Assembly: GCA_004009845.1 (NCBI GenBank)
Contig: RMBW01000001.1
Coordinates: forward strand, 682,001 to 746,000
Reading direction: 5' to 3'
Source of the DNA: Davidsoniella eucalypti
Lineage: Eukaryota; Ascomycota; Sordariomycetes; Microascales; Ceratocystidaceae
DNA length: 64,000 nucleotides
Shown in pieces: positions 47,134-57,278 of the stretch. The notes below the pieces were generated by a model, which did no database searches, was not told the DNA's origin, and saw nothing but the letters and a program-made list of their open reading frames with translations. A program made the translations under genes and the position numbers. The number at the start of each line of letters is the position of its first letter. Positions within the stretch are counted from its first letter, which is position 1.

Positions 47134-47959
47134 GGCTCAGGCCTGCATACAAGAGTTAGCAACAAATCATCAAAATTAATTTGAAAAGCTAAAAGGCTGA
47201 AGTGATATCAAACTATATACCTCTTTAACATACGTTTTAGTTTTCTCAATGGGTAACTAGATTACTAGTACAGGACTATTAAGTACTGGATATTTATCTG
47301 ATAGTAATGGGCATCTGTCACAATGAAAGGCTCAGATAGCGCAGGCTGATAAACGAAGGTATATCAGCACCTAAGGAAGATATAGGCGCCGCCGATGGTC
47401 TTGCTTTCAGAGGGAAGTGGCTCCAGAAGATAGAGGTACCCCCAAGGGCTCAGAAGAAGCTTATGTAGTAGAAGACTATTTAGCGTATGGCTAGCAAAGC
47501 ACAGGCTAGAGAAGGACAATACTCATTAGTAGATGTTCTGATGGTTGATTTCGCTGAATTTGGAGGACAAACTAGAAAATGTAAGTAGCGAAGATGCTAT
47601 AAGAGGCCGGTGGTTGCTGTCATGCAGGATTGATGACAACAATTTGGTATCTTTGATCAGGAAATAAATTTTGCATCTTTTGCAAATAGAAGAGTAGCTA
47701 CAGAAATTCATTTTCTTGCCATTCGTTAACCCACATATATGTATATCTTGGATCATGTGACTGATGTTATGAAATTAATGGTAGTTATACTAGGGCCAAA
47801 CAAAGAAATTGCTGTTAGCTAGCGTAGTATTGATTAGATATACAGAGATTGTTTATTTACTATGTAGTTAAAGAAAGAACATGTTGTTTTGTGAATCTTA
47901 CATGAAGTGGTGCAGCATATGTGTATCAATAAGCATATTCATATGTTAATACGACTATA
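47134..47959. other. Upstream flank of paralog A
   Basis: AT-rich. A 76-codon minus-strand frame at 47526-47756 shows no similarity to the neighbouring paralogs. It must hold the promoter of paralog A; no TATA box was firmly identified. Confidence 0.45.
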
Positions 47960-48682
47960 TTATGCCATATCCAGGCTACGATATGTAAATGGCAAGCTGG
48001 ACATGCCTAATTTCCAAAGATAAATTGCGATAAAAAGATGGCGTTGAAGATGTTTTTCCCGCCTTTTTCCTAGACCTGCTCTTGATAGTTGAGAATAGTC
48101 TGCTGTGTAGATATCAGCAACTAAAGAACAGCCTGGAAATCCATCGTTTTTGGATGGAGAAAGAGAGATGTAGATGACATACTCCATGACGTTTAGCCAG
48201 CTGCTTTACAGTAAACGACTTCCCTATTCTACAAGGGCCAATAACCGAACTATAGGGTGGCATATACTGTCCTTTCAACCAAGCTTCATAGCAGCTGTCA
48301 ATATAGTTTAGTAGACGTAAACTATTTGACACTCCAATTCTTGGGTCCACCTCTGCTCCATCAAATGCCAACTCGAAGGGAAGTCGAATACGAGTAGTGC
48401 TGTTTGTCGACCCAAGATAGGTCTTAGCTAGATCAAAAACTTGCTGCTGTCGATCTCCAAATTCAAGGAACTGGAAAGTATCTGGTAGTTTCAAGAATAT
48501 ATCTGAATATCAAGACTATCTCTCACCTGGGATCGAATAGTGGGAGACTTGGCGAATAGTGAAAAGGAAGTATAGGAAGTGAAATGGACTTCTGAGGTCT
48601 GTGTAAGATATTTTTGCAAGGAAACTAAACTCGGACTTTGCAAAAGGCTTTTCCAATTTTTTTCATTCAAATTCAAGATCAA
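47960..48682 (-). pseudogene. Decayed third P-loop paralog (fragment C)
   Basis: Three consecutive minus-strand frames correspond to one stretch of paralogs A and B (roughly residues 40-275). Frame 48682-48491 ends with a DSLDIQI block (compare CDIDIQI in A). Frame 48494-48114 opens with MKLPDTF and carries the P-loop region SVIGPCRIGKSFTVKQLAK. Frame 48187-47960 carries YVIYISLSPSKNDGFP and HLQRHLFIAIYLWKLGM. Frameshifts near 48490 and 48170 break it. Walker A has Cys-Arg in place of Ser-Gly. Everything after the equivalent of residue ~275, including Walker B and the nuclease-like end, is missing. It is therefore a truncated, frameshifted pseudogene in tandem with paralog A. Confidence 0.85.
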
Positions 48683-48777
48683 GTAGTCACGTAGGATTCA
48701 ATTCAGATATAATTATAGATAAGGAATGTTTAGTTGGAAACTACAGTAGGAATTTTATCAAGACTGTACAAATATAC

Positions 48778-49183
48778 AGGGTCCACGATGAAGGTTGCTT
48801 CCGGGCCGATCTTGACGCCTGGCTGGTAGGTTTCTTCGCCCATGAAGGAGATCTCGGGATATTTAAGTTTGGCTTCGGCAGTGATCATTTCATCTACAGC
48901 CTTGTCACATTCGGTGACAATATCGGCAGCTACCAATAGAGATATATCATAGTATAGTTAGTCGGCGTGGTTTTTTTTTAATTTTTAATTTTTTTTTACA
49001 TATGTGTCTATGTGTCACAGGATGATTTCAGATAACCCAGAGAATCCGTTTGCTAGTTTTCTTGCAGTTAAGATTAGTGTCTGTATCTAGGTCCTGCGGA
49101 TTGGCGAGAAGAATCTTGTTGCCGGCCCGGTAGGCAAGCTACTTCATCCAATCATGAATCTCTTGTAGGTTGACAGCAGACAT
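48778..49183 (-). pseudogene. Truncated inositol monophosphatase-like (QutG-type) pseudogene
   Basis: On the minus strand the ATG at 49183 begins MSAVNLQEIHDWMK, which is followed by an in-frame TAG (49141-49139). LAYRAGNKILLANPQDLDTD then continues in the same frame. After a gap that looks like an intron, a second block (from about 48930) reads ADIVTECDKAVDEM, ISFMGEETY and ATFIVDP, the typical first half of fungal inositol monophosphatase/QutG-like enzymes. GEE is the metal-ligand motif. The sequence stops right where DGT and the rest of the active site should follow (48778). With a premature stop and loss of the 3' half it cannot make enzyme. Confidence 0.8.
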
Positions 49184-49194
49184 GATTGTATATT

Positions 49195-49232
49195 TTCGAA
49201 GCCGATCCACTACAAGCCGATCCACTACAAGC
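49195..49232. repeat. Tandem duplication, 15-bp unit
   Basis: AGCCGATCCACTACA occurs twice head to tail and begins a third, diverged copy (AGCCGTTCAAG). It sits just outside the 5' end of the inositol monophosphatase pseudogene and is a local slippage product. Confidence 0.6.
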
Positions 49233-49304
49233 CGTTCAAGGTTGAACATGGCGGCGCGCTCTTGACTTCAGCAATTGCGCTACTAATCACGCTAATTGCA
49301 CTTC

Positions 49305-49574
49305 TTATTCCAGGGTTGTGTCAGGGCCAAACCACGCCTTGATGACCTCGGACTGGTCAAAGAGTGTGGCCCGGTCTGCAGAGCTGCGAGGAGTCAGGGC
49401 GAATCCCGTCTTGATACTTGTGGCACCCTGAAGGGCCCCCTTCTTCTTCGACTTTTCAGCCAGGCGGACGAAGATTCTGTGATGCTGGTGTGCCTCCGGT
49501 GTTTTGGAGGTCACTTTGGGATCGGGTTTCTGAGAGTCTTGGTGTGCTCTTAACAGCATCAAATTTTTATACAT
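49305..49574 (-). pseudogene. LINE ORF1 (gag-like) remnant, Tad1-type
   Basis: An 89-codon minus-strand frame reads HQHHRIFVRLAEKSK, TSIKTGFALTPRSSADRATL and FDQSEVIKAWFG. The order IFVRL ... KTGFAL.P ... A...L matches the gag-like ORF1 segment of fungal Tad1-clade LINEs and related elements as I know them. No zinc knuckle, endonuclease or reverse transcriptase follows, so it is a short relic. Assignment is tentative. It lies between the phosphatase pseudogene and paralog B and shows past transposon activity in this interval. Confidence 0.4.
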
Positions 49575-50338
49575 GTCAACTAGACACTGCTTTGTATCGT
49601 AGTTTTTAGGAGAAGTAAGAGCTATCTGCTTCCGTTCGATCTAAGTAATTGCCATCGACTTGAAACTTAGTCACATGATGTAGCAGATATGTTGTTGGGA
49701 TAAATATGGATTGACTGATGGCAATAAACAAACCAAAGGTACACAAACTCTCATTAAATTCTTAAGAGTTGCTCTTTTGCCCCAAAACATCCCCTGTGAC
49801 CTAATCTCATCAATCTTCTGCTTTGGCTATCAACCTTACACTCTGTTAACTGAACTCTGGCCACACAATCACTCTGGTTTGTCCTCCAAACCCAACGAAT
49901 CCATTTATTAGAATATCTGCTAATAAACCATACCTTCCCAAGCCTTCACCTTGCACTCTTTATGTTGGCAGATAGCCATCTTCACAGACACACCCGAGGT
50001 TCGGCTTGATTTTCCGGCTTGATTTTCCGCCCTTTAGAGCCTAATTATCTTTGGCGTTGAGATTAAGACCTACGGCAATGCCCATAGGAGCCTTAGCATA
50101 TATAACAGATTGTGCTTTCTGAGCTTGCAGGGCCTTTGGTACCAGCCATTGATTGATACGAAAACTCTGGGGTACTAGATTGTACTACATGGCTATTCAA
50201 GCCACTCATCGATAAGTTTATAGGCTAAGAAGAAGAAGAAGAAGAGGCATATATCAACTTAGCTTTTAGTTTTACTATCCCATTTTTTAGGATTATTGCT
50301 AACCACCACATGTATAAGACCTAGATCCTATATTCAAA
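49575..50338. other. Upstream flank of paralog B
   Basis: AT-rich with a GAA microsatellite at about 50226-50245. A 66-codon frame (49711-49911) has no recognisable features. It must contain the promoter of paralog B; the bases just before its ATG (AAAATGG) are a good start context. Confidence 0.45.
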
Positions 50339-52864
50339 ATGGAAAAATCGAATCGTTTCGAGCGCATTTCTGCGCCATTCAGAGCATGCAAGACTTTGGA
50401 AGACTTTTTGCCACTCACTAGTTGGGACTACAATCAACTTGACCCAATTTTCCTAGCCTCCATCACATTATCAGTCTCGAGTGGAAAACATGTTGAATAT
50501 ATTCAGGCTTTTTGGAGGATGAGTATGACTTATATTGAGTCCTGGCACAGTCTTTCCGAAACCTCACTGGCTATATTGAGTGATGATGTTGACTTTCAGA
50601 TCAGCGTCTTCTTAAAGCTACCGAAATGCCCCATCATTCATGGCTTTCTTGACAGATCTCTTTTGCCAGAGATACTACATACAATCAAGATCTTTCTCGG
50701 CATATCTGACCAAGGCACAGAGGAAGTGAGTCCCATCACCAAGCATGCATTCGACAGAGAAGAACTAGTATCATCCAGCAGTTCCACAACGAATAGTTTG
50801 TCTCTGTTGAACCATATCAACAATTGCTTCGCAACTTGGACAAGTGCCACCGAAGAATTTCTTTCTCCATATACCTCGGTTATAGGCCCATCAGGTATTG
50901 GGAAGTCATTCACAGTAAAGCAGTTGGCAAAAGCCCATGACATTTATGTTATATACATTTGTCTGGCACCGAATCTGCATCGAGGCTTTCCCCGCCGCAC
51001 TCGAAGTGCTGATGCTTATGCAGCCAAATTTCATGAAGATAGGTTGTCACTACAAGATCATCTGCTGAAAACACTCAAACGCCATCTTTGTATTGCCAGC
51101 TACCTTCGAAACTTAGGAGTCCCTGCCTCTGAATTTTGGGACCTTCAGGTTGACGAAAAGCATCTCTACTTCCAGACCAAGATTTATGAGTTGCTCAAGT
51201 GTTCTTCGGAAGAAACTACTACCATGGAGCTCAACCTTGACCCTCTCTACAAAGATACTTTGCAAGAGGCCCTTGCCTTTGAAAACTCTGAGCTAATGTC
51301 GCACTTGTCTTCCCAAAGCCACAATTCTGCGTCTTCTCGTCTTTCTTCTCTTTCTTCTTCCTCTTCTTCTTCATCTTCTTCTTCATCTTCTTCTTCATCT
51401 TCCCCGGGTCACAACATTGATTTCGTTTTTGCCTTTGATGAAGCGCGAAATCTCTTAGTCGAAGACAAGGCTCTCCCCTTTAGTTCATTGCGAACAGTAC
51501 TCCGTAATTTGGGTACTGGAAGCCTGGGCGTAAATGTTTTTACTTTATTGATGGATACTTCCTCTAAAGTCTCAAACTTCTCACCCCCAAGTTTTATGGA
51601 CTCTAGCCAAAAGGACACATATGGTGACTCCACAACTAGAAAGCTTCTTGAGCCATTCTTCGAGTTCCATTCCCTAAATCTTTTCAGATCAAAAGAATTA
51701 GACTCCAATATCGATTGTCCAGATACATCATGGGAAAGCCTCTTCTCATGTAGTCGACCAATGTTTGGCGCATACGCCGGGACTCCAGACAAGGCCTCTT
51801 TAGATGACCATATGAACTTTTGCATTGGTCTTGCTAAATCCAAACTTGATCCAACACGACCCATTGATTCCAGTAAGAATCATTTCAGCAATGTCCGATA
51901 TCTAGCACTTCTATTGAACCGTATCAGTTTCAAGGTTCGCCATCAGTCTCATTGCCAGAAACTAGTTTCTGGCTGGATGCAGTACATTGTGGATATCTCT
52001 GAAGATCTTGAGCAAATCGATATCTGTCAGCCTCCAGAACCAATTCTGGCCATGGCTGCTCGCTATCACTTATCTGGAGATACACTTATTGAGGCATTGG
52101 TGAACTTCGAAGAAAATTTGGAGATCGGGTTTGTCAGTATTAGTGATGCTGGCGAATTTGTTGCTAGCTGGATACTTTTGCTTGCCTTTGATCTGAAATC
52201 ACAACAAGATGAGTTTGTACCAAGCCCACTCCATCTCAGTCACTATTTAGAGGCCCTATTTGGTGCATATTTCCATGAGAGCATACTATCTGCAGTGCCT
52301 GCCTCACTCTGTACAGGAAGAGTTTTCTTCAATCGAATTCTTAGGTTTGTTTCCGACTCAGGAAGGCCTACTCCTGATAACATGTTCTACCTGTACAACA
52401 GGTGCTGTGCATGCTTTCTACCTTGGAATACTCCTGGTGCGGATATTCTGATACCAGTCTGGATTCCCAAGTCAACAGAGCATTCTGCTCATATGGGCTG
52501 TATATTGGTTCAAGTCAAGAACAGAGCTAATGATAGATATACCCCTTCCCTCAAGAATGAGGCCAGGAGTTCTATCCAACAAGCTATTGGGCACCTTGGA
52601 ATTGATATTGCACAAACCCCAGTGCTTGGATTGATGCTTTGTCTTCGGTCATCCTCTCCAGACAGAGTTAAAATACTTGAGTCAAGACCGAGGTCCACTA
52701 CCCCAGTCTGTTTAGTAATCGGTATGAATGCTTCTGTATATCCCTTTTTCAATGGTTACAGTACTAGACTTCATAAGATACTTTCTGATCTTCTTTATGC
52801 AAAAGCTAGTCGGTGTAAGACAAGCAAGTATGGCTACGTAAAGAGTATGCTACAAACAGTATAG
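50339..52864 (+). CDS. P-loop NTPase, Crinkler/RHS-like, paralog B (841 aa)
   Basis: A single exon of 841 aa, colinear with paralog A. It has the same N-terminal block (PFRACKTL..LTSWD) and Walker A GPSGIGKS (183-190). A poly-Ser linker (about 335-354) encoded by a TCT/TCA microsatellite comes just before Walker B FVFAFDEA (361-368). The strand VFTLLMDTSSKV follows, then GADILIPVWIP (D702) and CILVQVKNR (Q725, K727). D...QxK spaced by about 23 residues fits a PD-(D/E)XK (QxK variant) nuclease core, as in the nuclease ends of Crinkler/RHS-like proteins. There is no signal peptide, no LFLAK-type header and no intron. It keeps all candidate catalytic residues, so it is the likely functional member. 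Function (host-directed effector, genome conflict or element-derived) is unknown. Confidence 0.87.
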   Translation: MEKSNRFERISAPFRACKTLEDFLPLTSWDYNQLDPIFLASITLSVSSGKHVEYIQAFWRMSMTYIESWHSLSETSLAILSDDVDFQISVFLKLPKCPIIHGFLDRSLLPEILHTIKIFLGISDQGTEEVSPITKHAFDREELVSSSSSTTNSLSLLNHINNCFATWTSATEEFLSPYTSVIGPSGIGKSFTVKQLAKAHDIYVIYICLAPNLHRGFPRRTRSADAYAAKFHEDRLSLQDHLLKTLKRHLCIASYLRNLGVPASEFWDLQVDEKHLYFQTKIYELLKCSSEETTTMELNLDPLYKDTLQEALAFENSELMSHLSSQSHNSASSRLSSLSSSSSSSSSSSSSSSSSPGHNIDFVFAFDEARNLLVEDKALPFSSLRTVLRNLGTGSLGVNVFTLLMDTSSKVSNFSPPSFMDSSQKDTYGDSTTRKLLEPFFEFHSLNLFRSKELDSNIDCPDTSWESLFSCSRPMFGAYAGTPDKASLDDHMNFCIGLAKSKLDPTRPIDSSKNHFSNVRYLALLLNRISFKVRHQSHCQKLVSGWMQYIVDISEDLEQIDICQPPEPILAMAARYHLSGDTLIEALVNFEENLEIGFVSISDAGEFVASWILLLAFDLKSQQDEFVPSPLHLSHYLEALFGAYFHESILSAVPASLCTGRVFFNRILRFVSDSGRPTPDNMFYLYNRCCACFLPWNTPGADILIPVWIPKSTEHSAHMGCILVQVKNRANDRYTPSLKNEARSSIQQAIGHLGIDIAQTPVLGLMLCLRSSSPDRVKILESRPRSTTPVCLVIGMNASVYPFFNGYSTRLHKILSDLLYAKASRCKTSKYGYVKSMLQTV
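51339..51403 (+). repeat. Coding microsatellite for a poly-Ser linker in paralog B
   Basis: The unit TCTTCTTCTTCA repeats about three times within a longer TCT run, encoding some 19 consecutive serines between the P-loop half and Walker B. Paralog A has only a short SSTQSLDIVSPSSR spacer at this place, so the run expanded after the duplication. Confidence 0.85.
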
Positions 52865-54619
52865 ATTTCTGCTAAATATATGGGTTTTTTTTTTCATTGA
52901 TTTGAAATATGTAGTTGCATGCATATTCTTTGTCTCCTCTTGTTACCAATTGCATTTCATTCACTATTTCCCCAAAATAGTTATATATCTTTTATCTGTT
53001 AACCTTCTTCAGAATGAATGCCAATGATGTAGGACTAATAACAATAGTATCGGTATTTCATTTTTCCATATAGTTATCCATTTATTTACATGCTGATCTG
53101 CCATTTTATTTAACTATAACATAACAATACGAGAATTGAAGTTATGGTTTATCAAAATGAAGAAGTGAAGAAATGAATGAGGACAAAGGGGCGTAAGCAA
53201 ATAAAGTTATGTTGACGGCTTGGACTACTGTAGAATATGAAAAAAAAGAAGACTAGATTAGGATGCGGTAGTGGCTTTTATAAGTGAGCCTGTCTCTATA
53301 TCTACAGCCCAAAGAAGTGTAACCAGAAGAGGAACATGCGGTTATTCGTTCAAACAAAGGATAAATCCGTATGTTGTTGAATGCTATGATATGTTTGGAT
53401 AAAGGGAGTCGAGACAACAAAAAGCAAAGAATGAAGTTCTTTGGCTCCAGTCACATGTAGGACTTCTATATGTGTACGCAATCAGCATGCTTACACGCTC
53501 CTTACAACCAAGGGTGTTCAGCTGTAGCCGTATTGATATTCTAGGGCTTTCGGATTTTACATACGTATAGGAAACAGTTCATCATGCAGATGTATGTAAG
53601 CAACCATTTGTTTTATCTAGACAACCAACATAGATACCAACACTTTTATACTAGTTACTTGTATGCAACAAACCACGGGTCATATTCAACCCTAATACCC
53701 GATATACCACAGAACTTCGACGTGACGAAAGAGTGTTAGACGAACAGGCCGACCGGGCTGAGATGGAACAGTTTCGGATCCAAGCTTCACTGGATTCTTA
53801 CATTTACTTTCTTTATGCCCTTCTTTGCCGCCTAATTTCTGACGAAGAAGATAGGTGATGTTAAAGATAGAACCAAAGACTGAAAAAGTTAGGCAATAGC
53901 TCCAAATTAAGCTTGAGCAGTGCTACGTTTGATCCCACGTGACTTTGGCTGCTGCAACAATTTCCAGTTGGAAGGTTGAAGTGTTATTGATTTCCTCTAT
54001 GCCGTTTAATTACATATGCATATATGTATATGCAGGCTAGGTGACCCGTTCTATATGTAGTTCATGTTTAAGTGACATCGCTTACATCGAGTTTTCCATT
54101 AAGCACGGGAAAAGATAGAGGGGATAGAGATAGAAGGAAGAAGATTATAAAGAAGAGTTGTAATGGCAGCACAGATATGTCGAATAAAATGCCATCAGAC
54201 AACCCTTCTTATCTCCCGGGGCAGCCCTTATTCTGTCTTATAAAGGCTTTCTTCTTCCGACAATTACTCCTTGTTCTGTTCAGGCTGTATGATAGGTTTA
54301 TTGTATATATCTAAGTGCTGGCAGTACTATTCGACAATTTAGCTCCTAATCAGTATTCAATTAAAGCCACGCTTTTTCGGTACTATTGAAGCTAATAGTA
54401 TTATTGAATTAATTTTTCAAAAGGAACATTATCTGTCTCTGATTTCCGCTTGTCGTATTCCTTCCATTTCTTATTCTAGCTTTTCCTCTCAGCATTTTAT
54501 TCTTGCGTATAGAACTTTCTCTTTTATTGCATTTTTTTGTAATACATGATCTAGTCGTGACTTATACTAGTATCTAAAACCTGTAACATAATTTTCAACC
54601 CCGCATCAGTGCACCAAGC
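52865..54619. other. Intergenic between paralog B and the acyl-CoA synthetase gene
   Basis: AT-rich. One ATG-less open stretch of about 65 codons (53657-53854) translates to a coding-like string containing LRRDERVLDEQADRAEMEQF and ends RLISDEEDR before TGA. It has no recognised family and may be an exon or gene relic. The 80-codon frame at 54072-54314 has no recognisable features. The final 100 bases form the promoter and leader of the acyl-CoA synthetase gene. Confidence 0.4.
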
Positions 54620-56908
54620 ATGGAATTAAGTACGTTTATCCTCTTATAGCTCTGATAGGAACACAGGATACCATTCTTAAAAGCATTCTGTATCCTATTT
54701 CTCCATCTCTTTGCCCAGGAGATATTGCCATGGCCTTCATACTAACTTTGGGATTATAGGCTTTGCTACCGCAAAAACGGCTCTTGCTACGACGGCGGCC
54801 GTTATGGCCGCTGCAGCATACATCGATGCCAAGTTCCACATATCAAAAGATGTCAAGAGGATAGCCACTTTAAAGAAAGCGCTACGTCTGTATCAGAGCC
54901 GAGGTAGGCCTGACCGTTCTCTATATCATGATGTCTTTGTATGGCCAACGTCTCATTAACATGTATTAGTCGATATAGATCGCGGATCGCTCTACTACCT
55001 CGTGGAAGAACAATCCATCCACAAGCCCGATGTGGAGGCTATATGGACACGGGAAGGAAGCATAACTTTCTTGCAACTATTCCAGCTTAGTAATAAGTAT
55101 GGAAACTTCTTCTATTCTCAGGGTGTTCGACCTAAAAATCTTGTTGCTCTCAACATGCCAAATACCCCCGATTTCATCGCTGTCTGGATTGGCTTGTGGT
55201 CTATTGGTGCTATTCCTGCCTGTATAAACCATAGCTTGAAGGAGGACTCTCTAAAGCACTGCATATCTTTGTCAAAGTCTAAGTTGATTTTTGTTGAAGG
55301 CGACGACTCTATCATACAACGACACGTAAATATTAGTCTCGAACTCGCTGGCGCAGGTACCAGACACCTATACCTCAAGGACTGCAAAGAGGTAATTTAT
55401 AGTGGCTCCGATGAGAAGCCCTCGGACCACTTGCGTGCCGGAATCAACGCCCTTTCGCCGATGGCATTATTCTACACGAGGTGAGCATGACACTAATCAC
55501 TTACACTTTGTATTATCTGTACAACCAAGATGTGCTAACTAATGTTAGTGGAACAACTGGCATGCCAAAAGCATGTCTTTACCCGTTGATATCTGTTTTT
55601 GTGCCATCTACAGGTGCGCTCAACCAACAATTTGGCCGTCGAGAAAAACAAGGCCGCTGTTACAGTTGTATGCCGCTATATCATGGGACGGGTGGTGTCG
55701 GTGCTATGAGTCAGATCTGTAGTGGCCAGACCATGTGCATCGGAACCAAGTTTAGTCCCAAGACTTTTTGGGATGAGATCCGTGATTCAAAGGCCACTTG
55801 GTTCATCTATGTCGGCGAAGTATTGCGTTATCTTCTAGCGGCTCCGCCATCAAGGCGAGACAAGGAACATAATATCCACACCGCCATGGGCAATGGATTG
55901 CGTCCTGATGTGTGGCACAAGTTCCAAGAGCGCTTTAACATTGACACAATAATCGAGGTCTACGCATCAACAGAAAATGTGCTATTTATGTACTCTGTGT
56001 GCCGAGGGCCCTTTCTAGCTGAAACGATCGCCCACCACGGTGCATTACTACGATGGCTCTTTAAAGATGACTACCTTCCGGCCATCATCGATCCAAACAC
56101 GGGAGAACTCGTCCGAGACTCGAAAACTGGCTTTGTCAAGTGCAACACGTTTGGAACGGGCGGTGAGATCTTAGTCAGAATGACGCCTGAGAAGCAGTTC
56201 ACCGGCTACTATGGAAATGAAGAGGCAACGAACGCCAGATATGTGAGAGACGTAGTGAAAAAGGGCGACCTCTGGTATCGTACGGGCGATGCCATGAGAA
56301 GAGACTCGGACGGCCGCTGGTATTTTGTCGACCGGTGAGTGAACAAGAGCTTGATTTTGCGTTGTCTACCACTTGGTACGTTAGTGCTAACGTTGTCCTG
56401 TACAGCCTTGGCGATACTTACCGATGGAAGGGCGAGAATGTTTCGACTCTCGAAGTATCTCGGTTCTTAGCAGAGTTTGAAGGTGTTATTGAGGCTGCGG
56501 TCTACGGAGTTTCTATTCCCGGCCATGACGGCAAGGCGGGCTGTGCCGCTATCCTCATCGATCCGGCAGTTTCGGATTTCAACTGGACTGCATTCTTGAG
56601 GTAACTACTAGCAGTCATGCCACCCTATCAAGTCATCAACATACTAATCATAACAAACCCACAATAGGTTCTCTCGATCCAAGCTTCCACATTTTGCAGT
56701 TCCCATATTTGTACGCGTGCTCTCACAGTCTCTGGCACAACACAACTTCAAGCTTAACAAGGCACCTTTGCAGCGCGAAGGTATCGACCCGGCTAAAACG
56801 GGCTCTGATGATATATTTTGGATCGAGCGGTTTGGAAACGGCAACTCTTATGTGCCATTTGGCCGGAAGGACTGGCAATGTCTAGTTGCAGGCAAAGCTC
56901 GGCTATAA
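54620..56908 (+). CDS. Fat1-like very-long-chain acyl-CoA synthetase / fatty acid transporter, 628 aa
   Basis: Six exons: 54620-54629, 54760-54903, 54970-55480, 55549-56334, 56406-56600 and 56668-56908. The phases agree, the total is exactly 629 codons, and CTAAC branch sites are clear in introns 1 and 3. An N-terminal hydrophobic anchor (ATTAAVMAAAAYIDAKF) precedes the adenylating domain. The ATP motif is YTSGTTGMPKA (S222 at an exon join). VYASTENVLF and WYRTGD follow, then the FATP signature DRLGDTYRWKGENVSTLE. The enzyme would activate very-long-chain fatty acids with ATP and CoA, and fungal Fat1 also aids import. The C-terminus ARL fits a peroxisomal PTS1. The 10-base first exon is the least certain part; M at about 54802 is the alternative start. 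Confidence 0.92.
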
Positions 56909-57278
56909 TGCGGTGCTGATCAAGACGTATTGATATTATGATAATTCAACTTCCTACTTCGAGACTTGATAACTATCGTAGTTACCATAATTAGAACACC
57001 TACTCATTTTTGACAAATACATGACGTTCTTGAACGATTTGTTTTGGTTCTTTGTTTTCAAAACTTATTCCTTTCATGTTACAGCCTCGGCATCATTTCC
57101 ACTCAGTGTTTATTCTTCATCGATATTACGATTCCCTACAACCTTAGCCCTATACAAAGTATTGTTTTTGGTCTTTGTTTCATACGACGCATATCTATTA
57201 TATCTATTCATTGTAAAGACTACCTGTATACATACAATATCGAGTTATGGTCTGTACTAATAAACCGCCTACTGATAG
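56909..57278. other. Intergenic after the acyl-CoA synthetase gene
   Basis: T-rich 3' flank with overlapping short frames (57021-57260, 57044-57319) that are composition artefacts. Nothing else seen. Confidence 0.5.
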
